10,377 bases of DNA from Gammaproteobacteria bacterium. Its GTDB lineage: Bacteria; Pseudomonadota; Gammaproteobacteria; Steroidobacterales; Steroidobacteraceae. Below the pieces are notes generated by a model that was given only the letters and a program-made list of their open reading frames with translations, was not told where the DNA came from and made no database searches. Both the position numbers and the translations under genes were made by a program. How positions within the stretch are numbered: the first letter of the stretch is position 1; the number at the start of each line of letters is the position of its first letter. Below are positions 4,388 to 10,377 of this stretch, piece after piece. Where the stretch lies: the NCBI GenBank assembly GCA_030830595.1, contig JAURMS010000222.1:1-10377 (forward strand), given 5' to 3'.

Positions 4388-6706
4388 GTGGCGCGCGCCG
4401 AAACCCAGACGAACCAAGAAAACGCTGCGCTGGACCCGAAGACGCTGCGGGGCCTCCGGGAGGCAGCCGCCGTAGTCGTTGGAGCCCTCGCGCTGGTCCT
4501 GTTACTGGCGCTGGCCAGCTACGATCCGGCCGACCCGAGCTTCAGCTACACGGGGGAGCCCGGGCAGGCCAGTAACCTGATCGGGCAAGGCGGCGCACTG
4601 GTGGCCGACATCCTGTTCATGCTGTTCGGCCTGCCGGCTTTCCTGCTGCCCCTCGCCCTGGGCTACGCGGTGATGCTGCTGGTGAGCCGGCGGGATGCGC
4701 CGCTCGGTCGCAGCACCGGCCTGGCCATCCGCGTCGCCGGGATCGCGCTGGCCATGGCCTCCAGTTGCGGTTTGGCCGCGCTGCACTGGGAGCCGGGGGT
4801 CCTGCAGTCCAGCGCCGGGGGTGTGTTGGGCATCCTGGTGGGGGAGTCGCTGGCCGGTGGCGTGTCATTTCTCGGCGCCACCCTGATGCTCCTCGCCGTC
4901 TGGTTCGCGAGCGTGCAATTGTTTTCAGGGGTCTCCTGGCTGACGGTGATGGACGTGATCGGCGCCGGCGTGCTGTCGCTGCATGCCAAGGTCATCGGCC
5001 GCATCCACGCCGCGCGTGATCAGGCCCAGGGGCGTGAGGCGAGGGACCAGCGCGAGGCCAGCGTCAAGGCCGGCAAACGCAAGTCATCGCAGCGAGTGGC
5101 GCCCCGCATCGAGCCGCCCGCGCCAGCCGTGCCTGAAAAAAGCGAGCGCGTGGAGAAGGAGCGGCAGGCCTCGCTGTTCACCCGCTCCGCGCCCGGCGAG
5201 TTGCCGGCCCTGAACCTGCTGGACGACCCTGGCGCGCGCGAAGCGGGTTATTCGGAGGAAGCGCTGGAAGCCATGTCCCGCCTGGTCGAGATCAAGCTGA
5301 AGGATTTCGGGGTCGAGGTCGAGGTGGTGGCCGTCCAGCCCGGTCCGGTCGTCACCCGCTTCGAACTGAAGCCGGCGCCCGGCGTCAAGGTGAGCCAGAT
5401 CAGCAACCTGTCCAAGGACTTGGCCCGTGCGCTCTCGGCAATCAGCGTGCGCGTGGTCGAGGTCATCCCGGGCAAGTCGGTGGTCGGCCTCGAGATACCC
5501 AACGAGAGTCGTGAGGTGGTCACGCTCGGTGAGATCGTCAAGTCCAAGGCCTACGACGAACTGGGTTCGCCACTGGCGCTGGCGCTGGGCAAGGACATCG
5601 GGGGTGCCCCGGTGGTGGCCGACCTGGCCCGCATGCCGCACCTGCTGATTGCCGGTACCACCGGCTCGGGCAAGTCGGTGGCGATCAACGCCATGGTGCT
5701 GTCGCTGCTCTACAAGGCCACGGCCGAGCAAGTGCGGCTGATCATGGTCGATCCCAAGATGCTCGAGCTGTCGGTGTACGAGGGCATCCCGCACCTGCTG
5801 GCGCCGGTGGTCACCGACATGAAGCAGGCTGGCAACGCGCTGCGCTGGTGCGTCGCCGAGATGGAGCGCCGCTATCAACTGATGGCCGCACTCGGCGTGC
5901 GCAACCTCGCGGGCATGAACCGCAAGATTCGCGATTCGGAGGAGGCTGGCAAGCCCCTGGTCGACCCGCTGGTCGAAAGCCTGTTCCGGCAGGGCAAATA
6001 TCAGGGCGACATTCCTGTGCTGAGTGAAGCGCCCTATATCGTGGTGGTCATCGACGAGCTCGCCGACCTCATGATGATCGTGGGCAAGAAGGTCGAGGAG
6101 TTGATTGCGCGCCTCGCCCAGAAGGCGCGCGCCTCGGGCATCCACCTGATCCTGGCCACCCAACGCCCGTCGGTGGACGTGATCACCGGCCTGATCAAGG
6201 CCAACATACCGACCCGTATCGCCTTCCAGGTCTCGGCCAAGGTCGATTCCCGGACCATCCTTGACCAGAGCGGCGCCGAGTCGCTGCTGGGACACGGCGA
6301 CATGCTCTACATGCCGCCCGGGACCTCCGTGCCCACGCGCGTCCATGGGGCCTTCGTGTCCGACCAGGAAGTGCATCGGGTGGTGGATTCCCTGCGCCAC
6401 GGATCCGCGCCGGTCTACCTCGACGAAGTGCTCTCCGGGCCGACCGGTCCCGTGCCGGGACTGCCGGGCGAGGAGGGTGAAGGGAGTGGCGAGGGTGATC
6501 CCGAGCAGGACCCGCTCTATGACGAGGCCGTGAAGGTCGTGCTCGAAACCCGCAAGGCGTCGGTGTCCGGCGTGCAGCGTCGCCTCAAGATCGGCTACAA
6601 CCGGGCCGCGCGGATGGTCGAGGCCATGGAGAGTGCCGGGCTGGTCGGGCCGCTGCAGCCCAACGGCAGTCGGGAAGTGCTCATCGACGCGCCGGCGGAG
6701 GATTGA
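4388..6706 (+). CDS. ftsK: DNA translocase FtsK
   Basis: FtsK is a septal, hexameric double-stranded DNA pump that clears chromosome termini from the closing septum and activates XerCD recombination at dif. In the 772 residues I see an N-terminal membrane domain with about four hydrophobic segments (roughly 26-44, 68-99, 112-132 and 145-177) including SYDPADPSFSYTG (44-56). A short charged, Pro-rich linker (about 205-275) follows, then the alpha domain and the RecA-like beta motor with Walker A GTTGSGKS (423-430) and Walker B VVVIDELADLM (552-562). The C-terminal gamma winged helix (about 705-772) contains KASVSGVQRRLKIGYNRAAR, close to the E. coli gamma domain that reads KOPS sites. The linker is far shorter than the several-hundred-residue linker of E. 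coli FtsK, so the layout resembles SpoIIIE and many non-enteric FtsKs. I start at GTG 4388; a TTG one codon earlier is possible. Its TGA overlaps the lolA ATG by 1 bp. Confidence 0.97.
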   Translation: MARAETQTNQENAALDPKTLRGLREAAAVVVGALALVLLLALASYDPADPSFSYTGEPGQASNLIGQGGALVADILFMLFGLPAFLLPLALGYAVMLLVSRRDAPLGRSTGLAIRVAGIALAMASSCGLAALHWEPGVLQSSAGGVLGILVGESLAGGVSFLGATLMLLAVWFASVQLFSGVSWLTVMDVIGAGVLSLHAKVIGRIHAARDQAQGREARDQREASVKAGKRKSSQRVAPRIEPPAPAVPEKSERVEKERQASLFTRSAPGELPALNLLDDPGAREAGYSEEALEAMSRLVEIKLKDFGVEVEVVAVQPGPVVTRFELKPAPGVKVSQISNLSKDLARALSAISVRVVEVIPGKSVVGLEIPNESREVVTLGEIVKSKAYDELGSPLALALGKDIGGAPVVADLARMPHLLIAGTTGSGKSVAINAMVLSLLYKATAEQVRLIMVDPKMLELSVYEGIPHLLAPVVTDMKQAGNALRWCVAEMERRYQLMAALGVRNLAGMNRKIRDSEEAGKPLVDPLVESLFRQGKYQGDIPVLSEAPYIVVVIDELADLMMIVGKKVEELIARLAQKARASGIHLILATQRPSVDVITGLIKANIPTRIAFQVSAKVDSRTILDQSGAESLLGHGDMLYMPPGTSVPTRVHGAFVSDQEVHRVVDSLRHGSAPVYLDEVLSGPTGPVPGLPGEEGEGSGEGDPEQDPLYDEAVKVVLETRKASVSGVQRRLKIGYNRAARMVEAMESAGLVGPLQPNGSREVLIDAPAED

Positions 6707-7332
6707 TGACGCTGCGCCGCGCGTGGATCGCCGTTCAGGCAGCCTGGCTGCTGTCCGTCTCCGGGGCGGCTGCGGGGCTGGATCTCGACCAACAGTTGGG
6801 TGCGATCAAGTCACTGCGCGGCGACTTCGTCCAGGAGGTGAGGGACTCGCGGGGCGCACTGAAGGAGAGGGCCGAGGGTCGTTTTGCCCTGGCGCGCCCT
6901 GGTCGCTTCGATTGGCATTACCAGACACCTGCTGAACAGCGACTGGTCAGCGATGGCACCACCGTGTGGTTGTACGACGTCGACCTCGAGCAGGTGACCC
7001 GGCGTCAGCTGGGCGAGGCGCTCGGCGCAACGCCGCTTGCCTTGCTGGCCGGTACCGGCAAGGTGAGCGCGACGCATCGGGTGGAGCCACTGCCGACCCA
7101 GGCCGGGCTCGATTGGGTGCGCCTGGTGCCGCTGGCGCCCGACGCCGAGTTCACCGAGGTGCTGATGGCCTTTCGTGACCAGGTCCCTGCCGTCATGCAG
7201 CTGCATGATCGGCTCGGGCAGAAGACGGTCATCACCCTCCTGCGTGTGGAACTCAACGCCCGCATTCCCGAGAACACTTTCCAGTTCGTGCCTCCGGCGG
7301 GTGTCGACGTGATCGGGCTTGGAGGCGCTTGA
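6706..7332 (+). CDS. lolA: Outer-membrane lipoprotein carrier protein LolA
   Basis: LolA is the periplasmic chaperone that takes lipoproteins released by LolCDE at the inner membrane and passes them to LolB at the outer membrane. The 208-residue precursor begins with a signal peptide: Arg-rich start (R4, R5), hydrophobic core (6-19) and a likely cut after AAA (21-23). The mature part shows LRGDFVQEV (38-46) and the family signature ARPGRFDW (63-70) followed by HYQTPAEQRLVSDG (71-84), and ends in FQFVPPAGVDV like the E. coli FTPPQGVTV. I chose ATG 6706, whose A is the last base of the ftsK stop. GGAGG (6697-6701) lies 4 nt before it; a TTG at 6703 is less likely. The position after ftsK is the conserved gammaproteobacterial one. 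It is probably translated by coupling to ftsK. Confidence 0.95.
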   Translation: MTLRRAWIAVQAAWLLSVSGAAAGLDLDQQLGAIKSLRGDFVQEVRDSRGALKERAEGRFALARPGRFDWHYQTPAEQRLVSDGTTVWLYDVDLEQVTRRQLGEALGATPLALLAGTGKVSATHRVEPLPTQAGLDWVRLVPLAPDAEFTEVLMAFRDQVPAVMQLHDRLGQKTVITLLRVELNARIPENTFQFVPPAGVDVIGLGGA

Positions 7333-7334
7333 GG

Positions 7335-7727
7335 ATGCTTGATCTCGCCCGGCGTGGCTGGTGGGTGCTGGGGGCGGTGGCCATCATCCTCCTCATCCTC
7401 ACCGGCAGCCTGCTGCCCCTCCCTGAAATGGGTGGCCTCAATTCCAACGACAAGCTCAACCATGCGGCAGCCTATGCCGCCCTCATGTTCTGGACCGTCG
7501 GCATGCTGCGTCGGGCCTGGTATGTCGTAGCCTGGGCGGGCGTGGTGACACTGGGGGGCAGCGTGGAACTGGTTCAGGCCCTGATGGGACTTGGGCGACA
7601 CGCCGATTGGTACGACTTTTTCGCCAACCTGCTGGGCGCCAGCCTGATGCTGATGCTGGCCTGGGCCGGCCTGGGTGGCTGGGCCTGCCGCGTCGAGCGG
7701 GCGCTGGGACTGACCGGGGAGTCATGA
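7335..7727 (+). CDS. VanZ-like family membrane protein
   Basis: This is a 130-residue integral membrane protein of the VanZ-like family, named after the teicoplanin-resistance accessory protein VanZ; no specific reaction is established for chromosomal members like this. Hydrophobic stretches at about 9-29, 42-58, 62-82 and 96-115 suggest four transmembrane helices. The family pattern is clear: DKLNHAAAYAALMFW (39-53), GGSVELVQ (74-81) and RHADWYDFFANLLGA (88-102), with charged residues (D39, K40, H43, E78, D91, D94) beside membrane segments. I chose ATG 7335, with GGAGG (7321-7325) 9 nt upstream, over TTG 7329, which overlaps the lolA stop. Its stop overlaps the rarA start. It lies between lolA and rarA, which are adjacent in E. 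coli, and has no evident functional link to either. A cell-envelope role is a guess. Confidence 0.82.
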   Translation: MLDLARRGWWVLGAVAIILLILTGSLLPLPEMGGLNSNDKLNHAAAYAALMFWTVGMLRRAWYVVAWAGVVTLGGSVELVQALMGLGRHADWYDFFANLLGASLMLMLAWAGLGGWACRVERALGLTGES

Positions 7728-9076
7728 TGCCCTCACGTCAGGCCAGCCTGTTGCCTGGGTCTGCCTCGCCTTGGCGACCCCTGGCCGATCGCATGCGCCC
7801 GAGGACGCTGGCCGAGGTGGTTGGCCAGACCCAACTGCTCGGCGAGGGCAGGCCACTGGCCAGGCTGGGCAGTGCGGGGACGGCGCACTCCATGATTTTC
7901 TGGGGCCCGCCTGGAACCGGCAAGACCACCCTGGCGAGGCTGGTGGCTGCCAGTTGCGGCCTACGCTTCGAGTCGCTCTCCGCCGTCTTGTCCGGCGTGA
8001 AGGAAGTGCGTCAGGTGGTCGAAACGGCTCGTGTGGAACGTCAGGCCGATGGACAACCCACCGTGTTGTTCCTGGACGAGGTCCACCGGTTCAACAAGTC
8101 GCAGCAGGACACCTTCCTGCCCTTCGTGGAGGACGGTACGCTGATCTTCATCGGTGCCACCACGGAGAATCCTTCCTTCGAGGTCAACTCGGCGCTGCTG
8201 TCCCGGGCTCGGGTCTACGTGCTGAAGTCGCTGTCGGCCGTGGAGATCACCGGATTGCTCCAGCGCGCGCTGCAGGATACCGAGCGCGGGCTGGGCGGCG
8301 ACTCATGGACGATCGAGCCGGGCGTGCTGGAGTTTCTCGCCGAGGCCGCCGACGGCGATGCCCGTCGGGCGCTGGGTTTGCTGGAAATTGCCGCCGACCT
8401 GGCGCCGGCCGATGACGGCGCGGGCCGCCGTTTGACGCTCGAGTCGGTACAGGCAGTCGCCGGCGAGGGACTGCGCCGCTTCGACAAGCAGGGCGAGCAG
8501 TTCTACGACCAGATCTCGGCCCTGCACAAGGCCGTCCGCGGCAGCGACCCGGATGCGGCACTCTACTGGTTGGCGCGCATGCTGGACGGGGGCTGCGATC
8601 CGACCTACCTGGCGCGACGCATCACCCGCATGGCCATCGAAGACGTGGGCAACGCAGATCCTCGTGCGCTGGCCCTGGCCATGGATGCCTGGCAGGCGCA
8701 CGAGCGCATGGGCAGCCCGGAGGCTGATCTTGCGCTGGCCCAGGCGGTCGTGTTCATGGCCTGCGCGGCCAAGAGCAATGCGGTCTACGAGGCGCTCTCG
8801 GCTGCCCGCGAGGACGTCCGGCAGCACGGTACGCTTGAGGTGCCACTACACCTGCGTAATGCCCCCACCCGCTTGATGAAGGACCTCGGTTACGGCGCGG
8901 GTTATCGCTACGATCATGCTGAAGCGGGAGGCCTTGCCGAGGGCCAGACTTATTTTCCAGAGGCACTGGGGCAGCGCACTTATTATCATCCTGCGCCGCG
9001 CGGCCTGGAAATCCGTATCGCTGAGGCGCTTCAGCGCGCCCGTGCGGCGCGGCGTGGAACGGGGTCAGGCGAGTGA
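7727..9076 (+). CDS. rarA: Replication-associated recombination protein RarA (MgsA), AAA+ ATPase
   Basis: RarA is a clamp-loader-like AAA+ ATPase that acts at stalled replication forks and DNA ends, related to eukaryotic WRNIP1/Mgs1. The 449 residues compare with 447 in E. coli. I see RPRTLAEVVGQ near the start, Walker A GPPGTGKT (60-67), Walker B VLFLDEVHRFNKSQQD (113-128), sensor 1 GATTENPSFE, a candidate arginine finger in SALLSRARV, and the C-terminal tetramerisation region with YDQISALHKAVRGSDPDAAL and ARRITRMAIEDVGNADP. Two tandem ATGs (7724 and 7727) both fit. I prefer 7727, because GGGGAG (7716-7721) is 5 nt before it but only 2 nt before 7724. The chosen ATG shares one base with the upstream TGA. 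The open frame continues upstream to 7607, but that part overlaps the VanZ-like gene and is not RarA-like. Confidence 0.96.
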   Translation: MPSRQASLLPGSASPWRPLADRMRPRTLAEVVGQTQLLGEGRPLARLGSAGTAHSMIFWGPPGTGKTTLARLVAASCGLRFESLSAVLSGVKEVRQVVETARVERQADGQPTVLFLDEVHRFNKSQQDTFLPFVEDGTLIFIGATTENPSFEVNSALLSRARVYVLKSLSAVEITGLLQRALQDTERGLGGDSWTIEPGVLEFLAEAADGDARRALGLLEIAADLAPADDGAGRRLTLESVQAVAGEGLRRFDKQGEQFYDQISALHKAVRGSDPDAALYWLARMLDGGCDPTYLARRITRMAIEDVGNADPRALALAMDAWQAHERMGSPEADLALAQAVVFMACAAKSNAVYEALSAAREDVRQHGTLEVPLHLRNAPTRLMKDLGYGAGYRYDHAEAGGLAEGQTYFPEALGQRTYYHPAPRGLEIRIAEALQRARAARRGTGSGE

Positions 9077-9480
9077 TGACCTTGCAGAATGCCGCCGCAG
9101 TCGCCCTGGGAAGTGCCTTGGGTGGCGTGGCCCGATTTGGGTTCGGGGAACTCGCCACGGTGTGGCTTGGCAGGCTGTTCCCCTGGGGCACGCTGGGCGT
9201 CAACGTGCTGGGGAGTATCGCGATCGGCATGGCCTGGGTCCTGTTGGCTGACCGCACGGGCCATGCAGAGGCCTGGCGTTATTTCTGGGTGGTCGGCGTG
9301 CTGGGTGGGTTCACGACTTTTTCCAGCTTCTCGCTGGAGACCCTTTGGCTGGGCGAGCAGTACGGTCCGTTGCGGGCCGGCTTTTATGTGATGGCCAGTG
9401 TGTCGCTGTGCCTGACCGGGGCGTGGGCGGGTCTCGCCTGGGGTCGTTATATGCTTGGCGGAATCTCTTCGGGAGGATGA
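9076..9480 (+). CDS. crcB: Fluoride ion channel CrcB/Fluc
   Basis: CrcB (Fluc) is a small dual-topology membrane protein that dimerises into a fluoride-selective channel and protects the cell from fluoride. The 134 residues are the usual size with four hydrophobic helices. Diagnostic motifs are ALGGVARFG (14-22) with R20, GTLGVNVLGS (38-47) with the conserved Asn N43, and GGFTTFSSFSLET (77-89), carrying the phenylalanine box F82 and F85 and the central-sodium-site segment. I chose ATG 9076, which overlaps the rarA TGA by 1 bp; the GTG at 9073 is less likely. As a lone gene it should work as a homodimer. No fluoride riboswitch is possible directly upstream, since that sequence is rarA coding, so expression probably follows the ftsK-serS operon. 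A similar rarA-crcB-serS order occurs in pseudomonads as I recall. Confidence 0.95.
   Translation: MTLQNAAAVALGSALGGVARFGFGELATVWLGRLFPWGTLGVNVLGSIAIGMAWVLLADRTGHAEAWRYFWVVGVLGGFTTFSSFSLETLWLGEQYGPLRAGFYVMASVSLCLTGAWAGLAWGRYMLGGISSGG
9471..9476 (+). promoter_or_regulatory. Ribosome binding site for serS, within the end of crcB
   Basis: GGGAGG in the last codons of crcB lies 7 nt upstream of GTG 9484. This near-ideal Shine-Dalgarno supports GTG initiation, although an in-frame ATG occurs at 9499. Confidence 0.7.
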
Positions 9481-9483
9481 CGG

Positions 9484-10377
9484 GTGCTGGATATCAGGAT
9501 GTTCAGGAATGACCTGGATGCGGTGTGCGCAGGGCTCGGCCGGCGCGGACTCAAGTTCGATCGCGAGTCCTTCCTTGCCCTCGAGGCGCGCCGCAAGGCC
9601 CTGCAGGTCGAGGCCGATCGCCTGCGCAATGATCGCAACACCCGCTCCAAGGCCATAGGCCAGGCCAAGGGTCGCGGTGAGGACATCGCGCCACTGTTGG
9701 CGGAGGTGGAAAACCTGGGTACCGAGATGAAGGCGGCGGAAGAGGGGCTGCTCGCCGTACAGGGCGAATTGGATGCCCTGTTGCTCGCCCTGCCCAACCT
9801 GCCGCATGCCTCGGTGCCGGATGGTGCCGATGAAGCGGATAACGCCGAGCTACGACGCTGGGGTGAACCGGTGGCGCTGGGCTTTGAGCCCCTAGACCAT
9901 GTCAGCCTGGGGGAGGGCCTCGGTGGGCTCGACTTCGAGGTCGCCGGGCGCCTGTCCGGTGCGCGCTTTGCGGTGATGCGTGCCGGCATGGCACGCCTGC
10001 ATCGTGCGCTCGCGCAGTTCATGCTCGACCTGCACGTCGGTGAGCATGGCTACACCGAGGTCTATGTGCCCTATCTGGTGAATCGGCAAGCCTTGACCGG
10101 CACCGGTCAGCTGCCGAAATTCGAGGAAGACCTGTTCGCGTTGAGTGGGGAGCGGGAGCTGTACCTGATCCCCACGGCCGAGGTGCCACTCACCAACCTG
10201 GTCTCCGGTCGCATCGTCGAGGATGCGGAGCTGCCACTGCGGCTGGTGGCCCACACGCCCTGTTTCCGTTCCGAGGCAGGCTCCTATGGCAAGGACACCC
10301 GCGGCATGATCCGCCAGCATCAGTTCGACAAGGTGGAACTGGTGCAGGTGGTCCGGCCGGCCGATTCCTATGCGGCG
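9484..10377 (+). CDS. serS: Seryl-tRNA synthetase (3'-truncated by the window)
   Basis: SerS is the class II synthetase that charges tRNA-Ser (and tRNA-Sec) with serine. The frame is open from GTG 9484 to the window end, giving 298 of about 430 residues with no stop or frameshift. GTG gives a start close to E. coli (MLDIRMFRND against MLDPNLLRNE) and has an ideal Shine-Dalgarno. The N-terminal antiparallel coiled-coil arm that grips the tRNA-Ser long variable arm spans about residues 28-100, including RNTRSKAIGQAKGRGEDI. The catalytic core shows GYTEVYVPYLV, the serine-binding IPTAEVPLTN (229-238), and the motif 2 region CFRSEAGSYGKDTRG (260-274) with the ATP-contacting R262 and E264, then RQHQFDKVE. 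Motif 3 lies beyond the window. The insertion after FEEDLFA is a few residues shorter than in E. coli. The crcB stop is 3 bp upstream. Confidence 0.97.
   Translation, partial: MLDIRMFRNDLDAVCAGLGRRGLKFDRESFLALEARRKALQVEADRLRNDRNTRSKAIGQAKGRGEDIAPLLAEVENLGTEMKAAEEGLLAVQGELDALLLALPNLPHASVPDGADEADNAELRRWGEPVALGFEPLDHVSLGEGLGGLDFEVAGRLSGARFAVMRAGMARLHRALAQFMLDLHVGEHGYTEVYVPYLVNRQALTGTGQLPKFEEDLFALSGERELYLIPTAEVPLTNLVSGRIVEDAELPLRLVAHTPCFRSEAGSYGKDTRGMIRQHQFDKVELVQVVRPADSYAA

Noticed and set aside
5084..6400. A 438-codon open frame on the minus strand, rich in His, Asp, Arg and Leu, opposite ftsK.
   Set aside because: It is antisense to a fully convincing FtsK motor domain. Its composition is what codon-biased GC-rich sequence gives in the opposite strand, and I see no known motif in it.
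7607..7726. Upstream in-frame extension of rarA giving a 489-residue protein.
   Set aside because: This portion overlaps the VanZ-like gene, does not resemble RarA, and the ATG at 7727 has a good Shine-Dalgarno and gives the normal length.
1..10377. CRISPR arrays, tRNA or rRNA genes, insertion sequences, phage genes or attachment sites.
   Set aside because: I found no regularly spaced repeats, tRNA-like cloverleaf, transposase or integrase, and coding density leaves only the 145-bp trxB-ftsK spacer.

Overview
The window is a high-GC, densely packed chromosomal segment from a gammaproteobacterium. The proteins resemble their E. coli orthologues closely (TrxB, SerS, FtsK motor and gamma domains, InfA). 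The gene order clpA / infA-aat-(X)-trxB / ftsK-lolA-rarA-crcB-serS matches the conserved block I remember from Pseudomonas and other non-enteric Gammaproteobacteria rather than the E. coli version, where serW, cydDC and lrp are interleaved. High GC and strong E. coli-like motifs suggest a non-enteric lineage (for example Chromatiales/Ectothiorhodospiraceae-like), but the sequence alone does not fix the genus. I see no mobile element, prophage, CRISPR array or RNA gene.

Layout. (1) Positions 1-1130, + strand: the C-terminal half of clpA, the AAA+ unfoldase of ClpAP. (2) Positions 1140-4242, - strand: a tight four-gene cluster read in the order trxB, a FemAB/GNAT-like gene of the DUF482 family, aat, infA. 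It converges on clpA with only 9 bp between the stop codons. (3) Positions 4243-4387: the only real intergenic region, a divergent regulatory spacer holding an AT-rich segment with a nested dyad. (4) Positions 4388-10377, + strand: ftsK, lolA, a VanZ-like membrane protein gene, rarA, crcB and serS (cut by the window end). Junctions are 1-bp overlaps or gaps of 2-3 bp, so this is probably one translationally coupled operon.

Functions. Aat attaches Leu/Phe to N-termini to create N-degrons, and ClpA (with ClpS and ClpP, outside the window) unfolds and delivers those substrates. The FemAB-like protein sits where Pseudomonas has the second N-degron transferase, Ate/Bpt. Since FemABX proteins and Aat share a GNAT-type fold and both use aminoacyl-tRNA, this is the most interesting hypothesis in the window. 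The right-hand operon combines chromosome segregation and division (FtsK), outer-membrane lipoprotein transport (LolA), replication-fork maintenance (RarA), fluoride export (CrcB) and seryl-tRNA charging (SerS).

Overall this is a housekeeping region. I find no clearly new system. The points worth a second look are the FemAB-like gene and its forced TTG start, the nested dyad upstream of ftsK, and the absence of room for terminators.
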